Shown in pieces: positions 40,237-48,048 of a stretch of DNA of 49,706 bases. The notes under the pieces were generated by a model, which saw only the letters and a list, made by a program, of their open reading frames with translations, was not told where the DNA came from and did not search any database. Both the position numbers and the translations under genes were made by a program. How positions within the stretch are numbered: the first letter of the stretch is position 1; every line of letters begins with the position of its first letter. Source of the stretch: an uncultured Rikenellaceae bacterium (GTDB lineage Bacteria > Bacteroidota > Bacteroidia > Bacteroidales > Rikenellaceae); assembly GCA_944414825.1 (NCBI GenBank), contig CALYBN010000061.1:1-49706 (forward strand), written 5' to 3'.

Positions 40237-41521
40237 TCGCCGGGCCGACGAGCGGCACTCTGCTGCCTGGGACCAGGGCGAGCAGAGAGCAGGACAAGCC
40301 TCTCCCGCAGCCGGACGTGAGACACGACCCCATATCGGGATCTTCGGCCGTTGTAATGTGGGGAAAAGCACCCTGCTCAACTTCATCGTAGAGACGGATA
40401 CGGCCATCGTGTCGCCCGAGAGCGGCACGACGACCGACGTGGTGCGAAAGAGTTACGAGATACTGAATTTTGCACCTGTGGTTTTTCTGGATACGGCGGG
40501 GATCGATGATCAGGGGTCGCCGTTGGGTGCCGAGCGGGTTCGCAGGACGCTGGAGGCAATCAATCAAGTGGATCTGGCCCTGCTGGTTTTCCGTGTTTGG
40601 GGAGAGGAAGAGGAACAGTTGGCCGCTCGGTTTCGGGCCGCAGCCCTGCCCTTCGTCCCGGTTTACAATCCGACGGTTGGAGAGGACGAAGAGATTGCGG
40701 GTCAAGGTGGAGCCAATGTCGGGCAGCCGATTACGGAAGGGGCCGTTGCAGATGATGAGAGCCGCCGTATGGCGCTTCCCGAAGGAGTGATCCGGGTAGA
40801 TCCGTTGCAGGGCGATGCTGCGCAACGCGATGCCTTGCTGGCTGCGATCCGGCGGCTGTTGCCCGAGAGTTCCTATCGTACGCCGTCGATGTTCGAGGGA
40901 CGGGTTGAAGCGGGAGAGACGGTGCTGTTGGTCTGCCCGATCGACAGCGAGGCGCCGGCCGGGCGGATGATCCTGCCGCAGGTGCAGGCGATCCGGGAGT
41001 TGCTCGACCGACATGCCGTACCGGTGGTTGTGCAGCCGGAGGAGATCGGCCGGGTGTTCGCGCTGGGGTTGGTGCCGTGCCTGGTGGTGACTGACAGCCA
41101 ACTCTTCCCGGAGGTACGGGCGGCGGTGCCTCCGGCAATCGAGGTGACGTCGTTCAGCATTCTGTTGGCGGCGGCCAAGGGGGATTATCCGTTGTATCTG
41201 GCTGGTTTGGAACGGGTGGATAGCTTGCAGGAGGGAGACCGTATCCTGATTGCCGAGAGCTGCACGCATCAGGTCAGCTGCGATGATATCGGGCGGGTCA
41301 AGATCCCCCGCTGGTTGGAGGCCTATACCGGTCGGAAGTTCCGTTTCACGGTGGTGTCGGGTCTTGCGCCGCTGCCGGAGGACCTGGATGAGTTTGCACT
41401 GATGGTGCAGTGCGGCGGTTGTATGGTGACTCGCAGTCAGCTTCGAAACCGCATCCGGCAGGCGGCAGCGGCCGGGGTGGCTGTGACTAATTACGGCATG
41501 CTGATCCGAAAGATACGATAG
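40202..41521 (+). CDS. hydF: [FeFe]-hydrogenase maturation GTPase HydF, G4 motif altered
   Basis: A 439-residue HydF, the scaffold that receives the 2Fe subcluster from HydE/HydG and loads it into the hydrogenase. The GTPase domain has P-loop GRCNVGKS (49-56), G2 SGTTTD (74-79) and G3 DTAG (97-100). The C-terminal cluster-binding domain has C354-T-H356 and C404-G-G-C407, fitting the CxH...CxxC cluster motif. Odd points: the G4 NKxD reads NPTVG (156-160), and a polar stretch (about 160-194) follows before G5, so nucleotide selectivity may be weakened. The start overlaps the patatin gene by 35 bp and gives a 40-residue polar extension before the GTPase. No hydE, hydG or hydA is nearby. Confidence 0.9.
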   Translation: MPSSTKKDSSINRRADERHSAAWDQGEQRAGQASPAAGRETRPHIGIFGRCNVGKSTLLNFIVETDTAIVSPESGTTTDVVRKSYEILNFAPVVFLDTAGIDDQGSPLGAERVRRTLEAINQVDLALLVFRVWGEEEEQLAARFRAAALPFVPVYNPTVGEDEEIAGQGGANVGQPITEGAVADDESRRMALPEGVIRVDPLQGDAAQRDALLAAIRRLLPESSYRTPSMFEGRVEAGETVLLVCPIDSEAPAGRMILPQVQAIRELLDRHAVPVVVQPEEIGRVFALGLVPCLVVTDSQLFPEVRAAVPPAIEVTSFSILLAAAKGDYPLYLAGLERVDSLQEGDRILIAESCTHQVSCDDIGRVKIPRWLEAYTGRKFRFTVVSGLAPLPEDLDEFALMVQCGGCMVTRSQLRNRIRQAAAAGVAVTNYGMLIRKIR

Positions 41522-41563
41522 CAACTCGCCGGGATACTTGGGATATTCCGGGGTAAGACGTAT

Positions 41564-41605
41564 AACAAGGGCCGACCGCATTTAAAAGTGCAGCCGGCCC
41601 TTGTT
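41564..41605. terminator. Hairpin between convergent hydF and tsaB
   Basis: AACAAGGGCCG (41564-41574) and CGGCCCTTGTT (41595-41605) form perfect 11-bp arms, extended by GCA/TGC inside. It serves as a probable bidirectional terminator, though T runs are short. Confidence 0.65.
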
Positions 41606-41619
41606 GTGGGTTTGGTGCT

Positions 41620-42339
41620 TCAGAAAAGTTTTTTCTTGGAGGTGGTCACCACGAAATCCTTCAGATAGAACGGTTCGAAGTAGGCAACATCTTCGAATTG
41701 CTCCGCTTGAAAAGCCCGAAAAGCCGGCCCTACCAGCCCTCGAGCCGATGGGGTGACGTTCAATGCCTTCACGCCTTCACTCGGTAGCGTCCCGACGCAT
41801 TTAGCAGACCCGTTACCAAAGATTACCAGAGGCCCTTCACCGCCGATATAGGCAGCGAAACTTTCCGGACCCACCACATAGGCTGCCACCTCGTTCAAGG
41901 GGTGGAGTTGCGAGTCGAACACCTGGGCATAGACCTCCATGCGCCGTGCATCGATCATCGGGCAGAGGCGAGCCACGGCCCATTCCTCCTCTTCGATATC
42001 CAGAATGCCGGCTTCGAAATCCTCGGCGGCCACATTGGCCAGCGCCTCCAGCGAACCGATCCCGATCAGCGGGATCTTCTGCCCGTAGCATAATCCCTTG
42101 GCCATCGACACTCCGATGCGCAGTCCGGTGTAGGATCCGGGGCCTTTCCCGACGGCGACGGCGTCGAGTTCGTCGGGGTCCAGTTGGTTCTCTTTCAGTA
42201 ACTCGTCGATGTAGACTCCCAGTAGTCGGGCGTGATCGCGCCCTTCGGTACTTTCGCGCAGGGCGATCAGTTCGTTGTCCCGCGAAAGGGCTACGGAACA
42301 GATATCCGTTCCGGTTTCTATGTTCAGAATCAGTGACAT
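41620..42339 (-). CDS. tsaB: tRNA threonylcarbamoyladenosine synthesis protein TsaB
   Basis: A 239-residue protein of the ASKHA fold that partners TsaD and TsaE in making the t6A37 modification of tRNAs reading ANN codons. Family marks are ILNIETGTDICSVALSRDNE, ESTEGRDHARLLGVYIDELL, AVAVGKGPGSYTGLRIGVSM and AKGLCYGQKIPLIGIGSLEA. Length is normal. It begins 10 bp after the aminopeptidase gene stop, so the two are likely co-transcribed. Confidence 0.94.
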   Translation of the reverse strand: MSLILNIETGTDICSVALSRDNELIALRESTEGRDHARLLGVYIDELLKENQLDPDELDAVAVGKGPGSYTGLRIGVSMAKGLCYGQKIPLIGIGSLEALANVAAEDFEAGILDIEEEEWAVARLCPMIDARRMEVYAQVFDSQLHPLNEVAAYVVGPESFAAYIGGEGPLVIFGNGSAKCVGTLPSEGVKALNVTPSARGLVGPAFRAFQAEQFEDVAYFEPFYLKDFVVTTSKKKLF

Positions 42340-42349
42340 GCTTTCCCTT

Positions 42350-43747
42350 TTAATTCTCAGCCATAAATGCTTCGATCTCCTCCACCGTCACCGGCACGCG
42401 GCGTTTGCCCAGTATGCGGTTGCCCGTAGGGGTGATCAGCAGGTCGTCCTCGATGCGGATCCCGCCGAAGTCGAGGTATTGCTCGGCCCGGTCGAAACGG
42501 ATGAACGCTTTGTTCAGTCCTTCGGCCTTCCACTTGGCGATATAGGCCGGGATGAAGTAGATACCCGGTTCGTCGGTCATTACCATGCCCGGTTTCAGCC
42601 GGCGCCCCATGCGCAGGGCGCTTACCCCCAACTGTTCGCTTCGTTTGGTCTCCAGATCGTATCCCACGTACTTTTCACCAATGTCCTCCATATCATGGAC
42701 GTCGATACCCATCATGTGTCCCAAGCCGTGCGGCATGAAGAGGGCATGGGCTCCAGCTTCCAGGGCATCGTCCGTATTCCCCTGCATGATACCGAGATCT
42801 TTCAGCCCGTCGACGATCACACGGCAGGCCTCCAAGTGGATGTCGCGGTAGAGTTTCTCCGGACCGGCCAGTTCGAACGTACGGGCATTGGCGGCCAACA
42901 CGATATTGTAGATATCTTTCTGTTTCTGGGTGAATTTCCCGTTAACCGGGAACGTACGGGTGAAGTCGCTGCAATAGTTCATCGTTGTCTCCGCGCCGGC
43001 ATCCACCAGCAGCAGGCGGCCGCTCTCCAACACCCCATCATAGCAATGATTGTGGAGCGTTTCGCCGTGCTGCGACACGATCGAGGCGAAAGACACTCCG
43101 GCTCCATACTGCATGGCGACCCCTTCGATTGCACCGGCGATCTCACGCTCCACCACGCCCGGACGGCACATCCGCATGGCCGTGGTGTGCATCTGGTAGC
43201 CGATTTCGCAGGCGCGTTCAATTTCGGCGATCTCCTCGTCGCTCTTCTTGTCGCGCAGCGAAACTACGGCCAGCGCCAGTTCCACCGAAATGTAGTTCGA
43301 CAGGGCGTCGACCGCCACGCCCAACAGCCGGCTCAGCAGCAACTTGTTCTCGGCACGGTAGGGCGGTAGGAAGTGTACGGGGCGGCCTTTGCGGAGAGCC
43401 AGTGTGATCTGTTCCGGCAGGGCGGCCAGCGGTTTGGTCTGCGAGATGCCGATTCGTGCGCCCAGTTCGGCAACAGTAGGTTGCGGTCCCGTCCAGATGA
43501 TGTCGTCCATCGACAGGTCGTCGCCGTAGAGCGTATCCTCGCCGGCGTCGATGTCGAGCACGCCCACCATATCGGGGTGGTTCAGCCCGAAGAAGTAGAG
43601 GAACGTGCTGTCCTGGCGGAAATGGAACGTATTGCTGGGATAATTGGCCGGAGCTTCGCCATTACCCGGCAGGATGATCAGTCCGCCTCGTGTTACGCGT
43701 TCGCGTAGCAGGGCACGCCGGGAAGAGTATGTTTTGTCGGAGAACAT
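42350..43747 (-). CDS. pepP: Xaa-Pro aminopeptidase (aminopeptidase P, M24B)
   Basis: A 465-residue cytoplasmic metallopeptidase that removes N-terminal residues preceding proline. The N-terminal creatinase-like domain (to about 170) includes GNGEAPANYPSNTFHFRQDS and FLYFFGLNHPDMVGVLDID. The pita-bread catalytic domain has the metal ligands in LLVDAGAETTMNYCSDFTRT (two Asp), FMPHGLGHMMGIDVHD (His), MVMTDEPGIYFIP (Glu) and FGGIRIEDDLLIT (Glu). It sits in a leftward pair with tsaB. Confidence 0.94.
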   Translation of the reverse strand: MFSDKTYSSRRALLRERVTRGGLIILPGNGEAPANYPSNTFHFRQDSTFLYFFGLNHPDMVGVLDIDAGEDTLYGDDLSMDDIIWTGPQPTVAELGARIGISQTKPLAALPEQITLALRKGRPVHFLPPYRAENKLLLSRLLGVAVDALSNYISVELALAVVSLRDKKSDEEIAEIERACEIGYQMHTTAMRMCRPGVVEREIAGAIEGVAMQYGAGVSFASIVSQHGETLHNHCYDGVLESGRLLLVDAGAETTMNYCSDFTRTFPVNGKFTQKQKDIYNIVLAANARTFELAGPEKLYRDIHLEACRVIVDGLKDLGIMQGNTDDALEAGAHALFMPHGLGHMMGIDVHDMEDIGEKYVGYDLETKRSEQLGVSALRMGRRLKPGMVMTDEPGIYFIPAYIAKWKAEGLNKAFIRFDRAEQYLDFGGIRIEDDLLITPTGNRILGKRRVPVTVEEIEAFMAEN

Positions 43748-43865
43748 GGTTTGTTATGTTTTTGTTTGTTATTGTCTAGAGAGCGGGAAATGATCGCCAA
43801 AACCAAAGATAGTGAAATAAATCCGAATATTGGCCTCTTCCCCCGCGAATAATCGCGGTCGTCTG

Positions 43866-44306
43866 TTAGCGGCACTCCTCTTCGCTCACCTGCACGATCT
43901 CGATACCGACCCGTTTGAGCAGATTGAGTCCGTCGGCGGAGTGGTAGCTGTCGCAGTAGACCACGCGCCGGATGCCGGCCTGAATGATGAGTTTCGAGCA
44001 TTCGATGCAGGGCGAAGCCGTTACGTAGAGCGTGGCACCTTCGCTGCTGTTGGCGCTTTTGGCCACTTTGGTGATGGCATTGGCTTCGGCATGGAGGACA
44101 TAGGGTTTGGTTTTGCCCATGTCGTCCTCGCAGATGTTTTCGAACCCGGAAGGGGTGCCATTGTAGCCGTCGGAGATGATCATCTTGTCTTTGACCAGCA
44201 GGGCTCCCACCTTGCGACGAACGCAGTAGGAGTTCTCGGCCCAGATGCGGGCCATACGGATGTAACGCATGTCGAGCTGGTGCTGTTTTTCTTCTTGGTA
44301 TCCCAT
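43866..44306 (-). CDS. Deoxycytidylate deaminase (ComEB-like)
   Basis: A 146-residue zinc deaminase converting dCMP to dUMP for thymidylate synthesis. The zinc site is the HAE in VLHAEANAITKV and the PCxxC in TASPCIECSKLI; AllVKDKMIISDGYNGTPSG-like residues form the nucleotide site. The ATG at 44306 is chosen because a -7 box overlaps the longer reading frame that would start at 44342. It is a single gene, close to ComEB of Firmicutes, but no competence genes are nearby. Confidence 0.9.
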   Translation of the reverse strand: MGYQEEKQHQLDMRYIRMARIWAENSYCVRRKVGALLVKDKMIISDGYNGTPSGFENICEDDMGKTKPYVLHAEANAITKVAKSANSSEGATLYVTASPCIECSKLIIQAGIRRVVYCDSYHSADGLNLLKRVGIEIVQVSEEECR

Positions 44307-44339
44307 GATATGGTACGGATTATCCTGTTTTTTCAGATG

Positions 44340-44347
44340 CAAAGATA
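44340..44347 (-). promoter_or_regulatory. -7 box TATCTTTG of the dCMP deaminase gene
   Basis: TATCTTTG on the minus strand lies 34 bp before the ATG at 44306. No TTTG box at the expected distance; instead a GAAATC/GATTTC inverted repeat (44361-44366 and 44384-44389) occupies the upstream region. Confidence 0.5.
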
Positions 44348-44393
44348 GGTTTTTTGCTCGGAAATCGATCGCCCCTCATGGGGGATTTCGCTC

Positions 44394-44440
44394 AAAAAAC
44401 CGGAGCCCTCTCCTCTCTGACGAGGGGATTGGGGCTCCGG
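44394..44440 (-). terminator. Intrinsic terminator on the minus strand
   Basis: Read leftward, CCGGAGCCC (44440-44432) pairs with GGGCTCCGG (44408-44400), with a further CCCTC/GAGG pairing inside, followed by six T (44399-44394). It lies about 110 bp downstream of the 44553 gene and insulates the deaminase promoter. Confidence 0.8.
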
Positions 44441-44552
44441 CCGACTGTCAAATAACATTACGGTAAACTAAACCTTAATCTTTTCTTATATCGTAGATTG
44501 AATAGATTATGAATATTTTGTTTCTGATCTCTTTCAATGTACAAGGGACGGC

Positions 44553-45089
44553 TTAGGCCAGATTTTCTGCGGTTTTGAAGCCCCCTTTGGGGAAGATTTG
44601 GGTCTCCATGACCGGCCGATGAAAATGCGGAATAAATTCCAGGACCTGGGCCAGGGCAATGTTGTCGCCCGGGGTTTTGTAGAGGATAGCAATGATGGCA
44701 GACGTGTCGCTCTGTGGAATCTCGGCGAGCGCTTTGAAGTCGCCTCGCCGCACACAGTCGCAGACACGGTCCCGGTTGGCGGCTTCGTAGAAGAATTCGA
44801 AACGGCGCAGTCGTTCGCCCGTAGGTTTGTAGACCGGCAGGCCTTTGTGGAACAGGCAGATGAGTGTCTTGACCAGGCCGATGATCGCCGTGATGCCCCC
44901 GATCAGGATGAGGGCTGACGAGAGGTTGGCATTGGATTGAATGGCTTCTACGGTGTAGACACTGGCAGTCAGGCCGACTCCAACCAGGAGCACGATGATG
45001 GAGGACAGCGGGTTTTTCTTTCTACGGGTGATGTGCAGGTCGCCGAGGCCGTAGATCGCCTCGTCGATCAATTGATACTCATTGTTCAT
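44553..45089 (-). CDS. Unrecognised two-helix membrane protein
   Basis: A 178-residue protein of unknown function. After a polar start (MNNEYQLIDEAIYGLGDLHI) and a basic patch (RRKKNP), two transmembrane helices follow (about 30-48, LSSIIVLLVGVGLTASVYTV, and about 57-78, SALILIGGITAIIGLVKTLI). The C-terminal half is soluble, about 100 residues (RFEFFYEAANRDRVCDCVRR, ALAEIPQSDTSAIIAILYKT), and the basic patch suggests it faces the cytoplasm. Nothing nearby indicates a role. It has its own terminator. Confidence 0.75.
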   Translation of the reverse strand: MNNEYQLIDEAIYGLGDLHITRRKKNPLSSIIVLLVGVGLTASVYTVEAIQSNANLSSALILIGGITAIIGLVKTLICLFHKGLPVYKPTGERLRRFEFFYEAANRDRVCDCVRRGDFKALAEIPQSDTSAIIAILYKTPGDNIALAQVLEFIPHFHRPVMETQIFPKGGFKTAENLA

Positions 45090-45129
45090 GGTTTGATTTG
45101 ATTTAACGTTGCATGTAATAACTCTCTTT

Positions 45130-45156
45130 TTCGGTTCCTGTTCTATGGGAACCGAA
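45130..45156. repeat. Perfect inverted repeat between two hypothetical genes
   Basis: TTCGGTTCC (45130-45138) and GGAACCGAA (45148-45156) flank a 9-nt spacer. No T run follows on either strand, so it is not a typical terminator. An operator or RNA structure upstream of the 45089 gene start is possible. Confidence 0.5.
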
Positions 45157-45181
45157 TCTGGAATGGCTATGTACGATGACG

Positions 45182-45598
45182 TTAAATAAGAAGCCGCCGC
45201 AGGGAGTAGACATAGTAGTCTGCACTGCGTCCTGTGGCGAAGGAGTGTGTTCCGACAGATTCTTTGAGATAGGGATAGGGGTGGGTCGGACAGTATCGTT
45301 GTCCCGCGTGAAACGGGTTGATGTGTTCGTGTGAAGAGGGTTTGTTGGGGGGAATGTTTTGTCCGGCCGAGGCGGTTATCCGTGGAGGTGTCCCCGGGAA
45401 GAAAAGCGAGTTGGCCTCCAATATATCGCGAGCTACATCACGGCCATCTTGTTGAAAGAAGCCGACATCGTTTGTTTGGGTTTCTTGATTCAGCAAGAGA
45501 TCGGTTGTCGGGAAAAACGTTTCGCCGGGCTCGTAAGAATAAATGGCCAGCAGGCAGCAGGCCATTAGACTGAGCAGGTATGAAATGTTTTTCCGCAT
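45182..45598 (-). CDS. Small secreted protein of unknown function
   Basis: A 138-residue protein that I cannot assign. A hydrophobic leader (SYLLSLMACCLLAIYSY) would direct it to the periplasm or membrane. The middle is acidic and low in structure (about 30-80). The C-terminal third is rich in His, Pro, Tyr and Cys (HEHINPFHAGQRYCPTHPYP) and ends in basic YYVYSLRRLLI. That tail reads like a conserved functional element. A TATCTTTG -7 box lies at 45630-45623 on the minus strand, 25 bp before the start, supporting expression. Confidence 0.6.
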   Translation of the reverse strand: MRKNISYLLSLMACCLLAIYSYEPGETFFPTTDLLLNQETQTNDVGFFQQDGRDVARDILEANSLFFPGTPPRITASAGQNIPPNKPSSHEHINPFHAGQRYCPTHPYPYLKESVGTHSFATGRSADYYVYSLRRLLI

Positions 45599-45665
45599 CG
45601 TCCTCGTTTGAATGGATTGTCACAAAGATACACAATTTGTGGGATTTGCTGTCAGTGCTGTGCAT

Positions 45666-45703
45666 AAAAAATACGGGAGAGTGTGAACTCTCCCGTATTT
45701 TTT
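45666..45703. terminator. Bidirectional-looking terminator upstream of the 45598 gene
   Basis: AAAAAATACGGGAGAG (45666-45681) pairs with CTCTCCCGTATTTTTT (45688-45703) around a 6-nt loop. On the minus strand it terminates the EF-G2 gene that ends at 45750 and has a T run after the stem. Confidence 0.9.
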
Positions 45704-45749
45704 TGTGAGCCGGAGGCAAAATACGCCTTTTGCGGCTGTGATTTTCCGC

Positions 45750-47909
45750 CTACTCGTCCTTGTCCGTATCGGTGTAAGCCTTGAGCAGTTTCTCCTGTAC
45801 GTCGGCCGGCACCTGTTCGTAGCTGGCAAACTTCATCGAGTAGGTTGCACGGCCGCTGGTGAGCGAGCTCAGCGTGGTCGAGTAGCGGTACATCTCGGCC
45901 AGCGGGACGCGGGCTACCAGGCGGTCAAACCCCTTGTCGGAGGTCATGCCCTCGATCATGGCGCGGCGGTTCTGCAGATCGCTCATCACGTCTCCCATCT
46001 TGTCCGAGGGCACGAGTACCTCGACACTGTAAATCGGTTCCATGATCTTGGCGCCGGCATGGCGGAACGCCTCCTTGAAAGCGTTGCGGCCGGCCAGTTT
46101 GAACGAAATTTCGTTCGAATCCACCGGGTGCATCTTCCCGTCGTAGACCACCACGCGGATGTCGCGGGCGTAGGAACCCGTGAGCGGGCCCTCTTCCATC
46201 TTCTCCATGACTCCTTTCAGGATAGCAGGCATGAAACGCGCATCGATCGCGCCGCCCACGATGGCGCTGTAGAATTGCAGCATGCCACCCCACGGCAACT
46301 GATACTCCTCCTTGCTCTTGACGTTGACCAGCAGATCGCGGCCGTTTACCTTGTATTTCGACGGTTCGGGCATTCCCTCGTAGTAGGGTTCGATCACCAG
46401 ATGCACCTCGCCGAACTGTCCGGCACCACCCGACTGTTTCTTGTGGCGATAGTCCGCAGCGGCCACCTTGGTGATGGTTTCCCGGTAGGGGATCTTCGGA
46501 GCGAAGAACTCCACCTCCATCTTATAATTGTTGGCCAGGTTGGTCTTCAGAATATTGAGATGATGCTCGCCCTGTCCCTGGATAATGGTCTGTTTCAACT
46601 CCTTGGAGTATTCCACCAGGATTGTCGGGTCCTCATAAGCTGCTTTATTGAGCAGTTCACCCAGTTTCTCGTCCTCGCCCGTCTTGACAGCTTTGATAGC
46701 GGCGCGGTAGCGCGGCTCGGGGAAGACAATCGGTTCGATTGAAACGGGATCCATACCCGGTGCGCAGAGCGTGTCGTTGGTCTTCGTACCTTTGAGTTTC
46801 ACCGTACAGCCGAGGTCTCCGGCGTACATTTCGGTCACCTTGATGCGGTTTTTACCGGCTACGGCGAAGATTTGTGCGATTTTTTCGCGGTTGCCCGTGC
46901 GGGCGTTGATCAGCTCCATGCCTTCGGTCAGCTTGCCGCGGATCAGGCGGAAGTAGCTGATCTCACCGATATGCTGCTCGACAGCACTCTTGAAGACGAA
47001 CAGAACGGCCGGTTGATCCTCCTTCGGTTCGATCTCCTGACCATCCGTCGTTTTGAAATTGGGCGCCTTGATCGGACCGGGGGCTACGTTGATGATGAAT
47101 TCCATGAGGCGCTTAGTACCGATATCGCGTTTGCCGGAGGCGCAGAAGACCGGCATCAGGTCGCGTTTGGCCAGTCCCAGTTTCAACCCGGCGCGCATCT
47201 CGTCCTGCGTGAGCGTTCCCTTTTCAAAGTAAAGCTCCATGAGGCTTTCATCGTTCTCGGCAGCCGCTTCGACCAGGATGTTGTTCAGCTCCTTGGCGCG
47301 CTCCATCTCCTCCTCGGGGATCGGCAGTTCTTCGCGGAGACCGTTCTCATCCTTGAACTTATACATTTTCATCATCAGCACGTCGATGAAGGCGTCGAAC
47401 GACGGTCCCGGATTCACGGGATACTGTACGATGACCGGTTTCACGTGCGAGGCGGCCGTGATGGAGTCGATCGTACCCTCCCAGCTGGCTTTTTCGCTGT
47501 CGAGTTGGTTTACCAGGGCGATAATCGGTTTCCCCAATGCACGGGCATAGCGGGCCTGCACTTCGGTCCCGGCCTCGAAGCCGTTCTGGGCATTGAACAG
47601 CATCACGCCTACGTCGGCTACCTTGAAGGCCGCGAACAACCCGCCGCAGAAATCGTCCGATCCCGGGGTGTCGATGATGTTGAACTTATAGTCCATGAAT
47701 TCGGTGAAGAGAAGCGTAGGGTAGATCGACCGTTTGTACTGATGCTCCAGGTCGGTGTTGTCCGAGAGCGTATTGTCGTTCTCTATACTACCTCTGCGTT
47801 CTATGACCTTACCCTCAAAAGCCATAGCTTCCGCAAAGGTAGTTTTACCAGAGCCCGGCGCCCCGAGCAGAACGACATTCTTGATGTCGTGCGTTTTGTA
47901 TGTTTTCAT
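45750..47909 (-). CDS. fusA2: Elongation factor G paralogue EF-G2
   Basis: A 719-residue translational GTPase paralogue of EF-G. The G domain has P-loop GAPGSGKT (16-23), but the G2 segment is unusual (KRSIYPTLL), G3 reads DTPGS with Ser84 where EF-G has the catalytic His, and G4 reads NQLD (134-137) instead of NKxD. Domains II to V are present (LFVFKSAVEQHIGEISYFRL, GQGEHHLNILKTNL, SGGAGQFGEVHLVI, AILKGVMEKMEEGPLTG, EPIYSVEVLVPSDKMGDVMS). In Bacteroides thetaiotaomicron an EF-G2 lacking ribosome-stimulated GTPase activity supports translation under carbon starvation and gut colonisation; the His loss here fits that type. Alone on its transcript. Confidence 0.9.
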   Translation of the reverse strand: MKTYKTHDIKNVVLLGAPGSGKTTFAEAMAFEGKVIERRGSIENDNTLSDNTDLEHQYKRSIYPTLLFTEFMDYKFNIIDTPGSDDFCGGLFAAFKVADVGVMLFNAQNGFEAGTEVQARYARALGKPIIALVNQLDSEKASWEGTIDSITAASHVKPVIVQYPVNPGPSFDAFIDVLMMKMYKFKDENGLREELPIPEEEMERAKELNNILVEAAAENDESLMELYFEKGTLTQDEMRAGLKLGLAKRDLMPVFCASGKRDIGTKRLMEFIINVAPGPIKAPNFKTTDGQEIEPKEDQPAVLFVFKSAVEQHIGEISYFRLIRGKLTEGMELINARTGNREKIAQIFAVAGKNRIKVTEMYAGDLGCTVKLKGTKTNDTLCAPGMDPVSIEPIVFPEPRYRAAIKAVKTGEDEKLGELLNKAAYEDPTILVEYSKELKQTIIQGQGEHHLNILKTNLANNYKMEVEFFAPKIPYRETITKVAAADYRHKKQSGGAGQFGEVHLVIEPYYEGMPEPSKYKVNGRDLLVNVKSKEEYQLPWGGMLQFYSAIVGGAIDARFMPAILKGVMEKMEEGPLTGSYARDIRVVVYDGKMHPVDSNEISFKLAGRNAFKEAFRHAGAKIMEPIYSVEVLVPSDKMGDVMSDLQNRRAMIEGMTSDKGFDRLVARVPLAEMYRYSTTLSSLTSGRATYSMKFASYEQVPADVQEKLLKAYTDTDKDE

Positions 47910-48048
47910 GGTTCATCGGTTAATAGATTTGACTCAAAGGTTTGTTTTAGTCTCTAAATATAGGAAAATAATCCTGAAAAGTCACATCTGCCGTGAATAT
48001 TTATGATTTTTGCCCTAATTTTGAGATGTGATCTTAAAAGTTTCCCGC

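Noticed and set aside
45130-45156. Terminator between the two small hypothetical genes
   Set aside because: The stem is perfect, but no T run follows on either strand.
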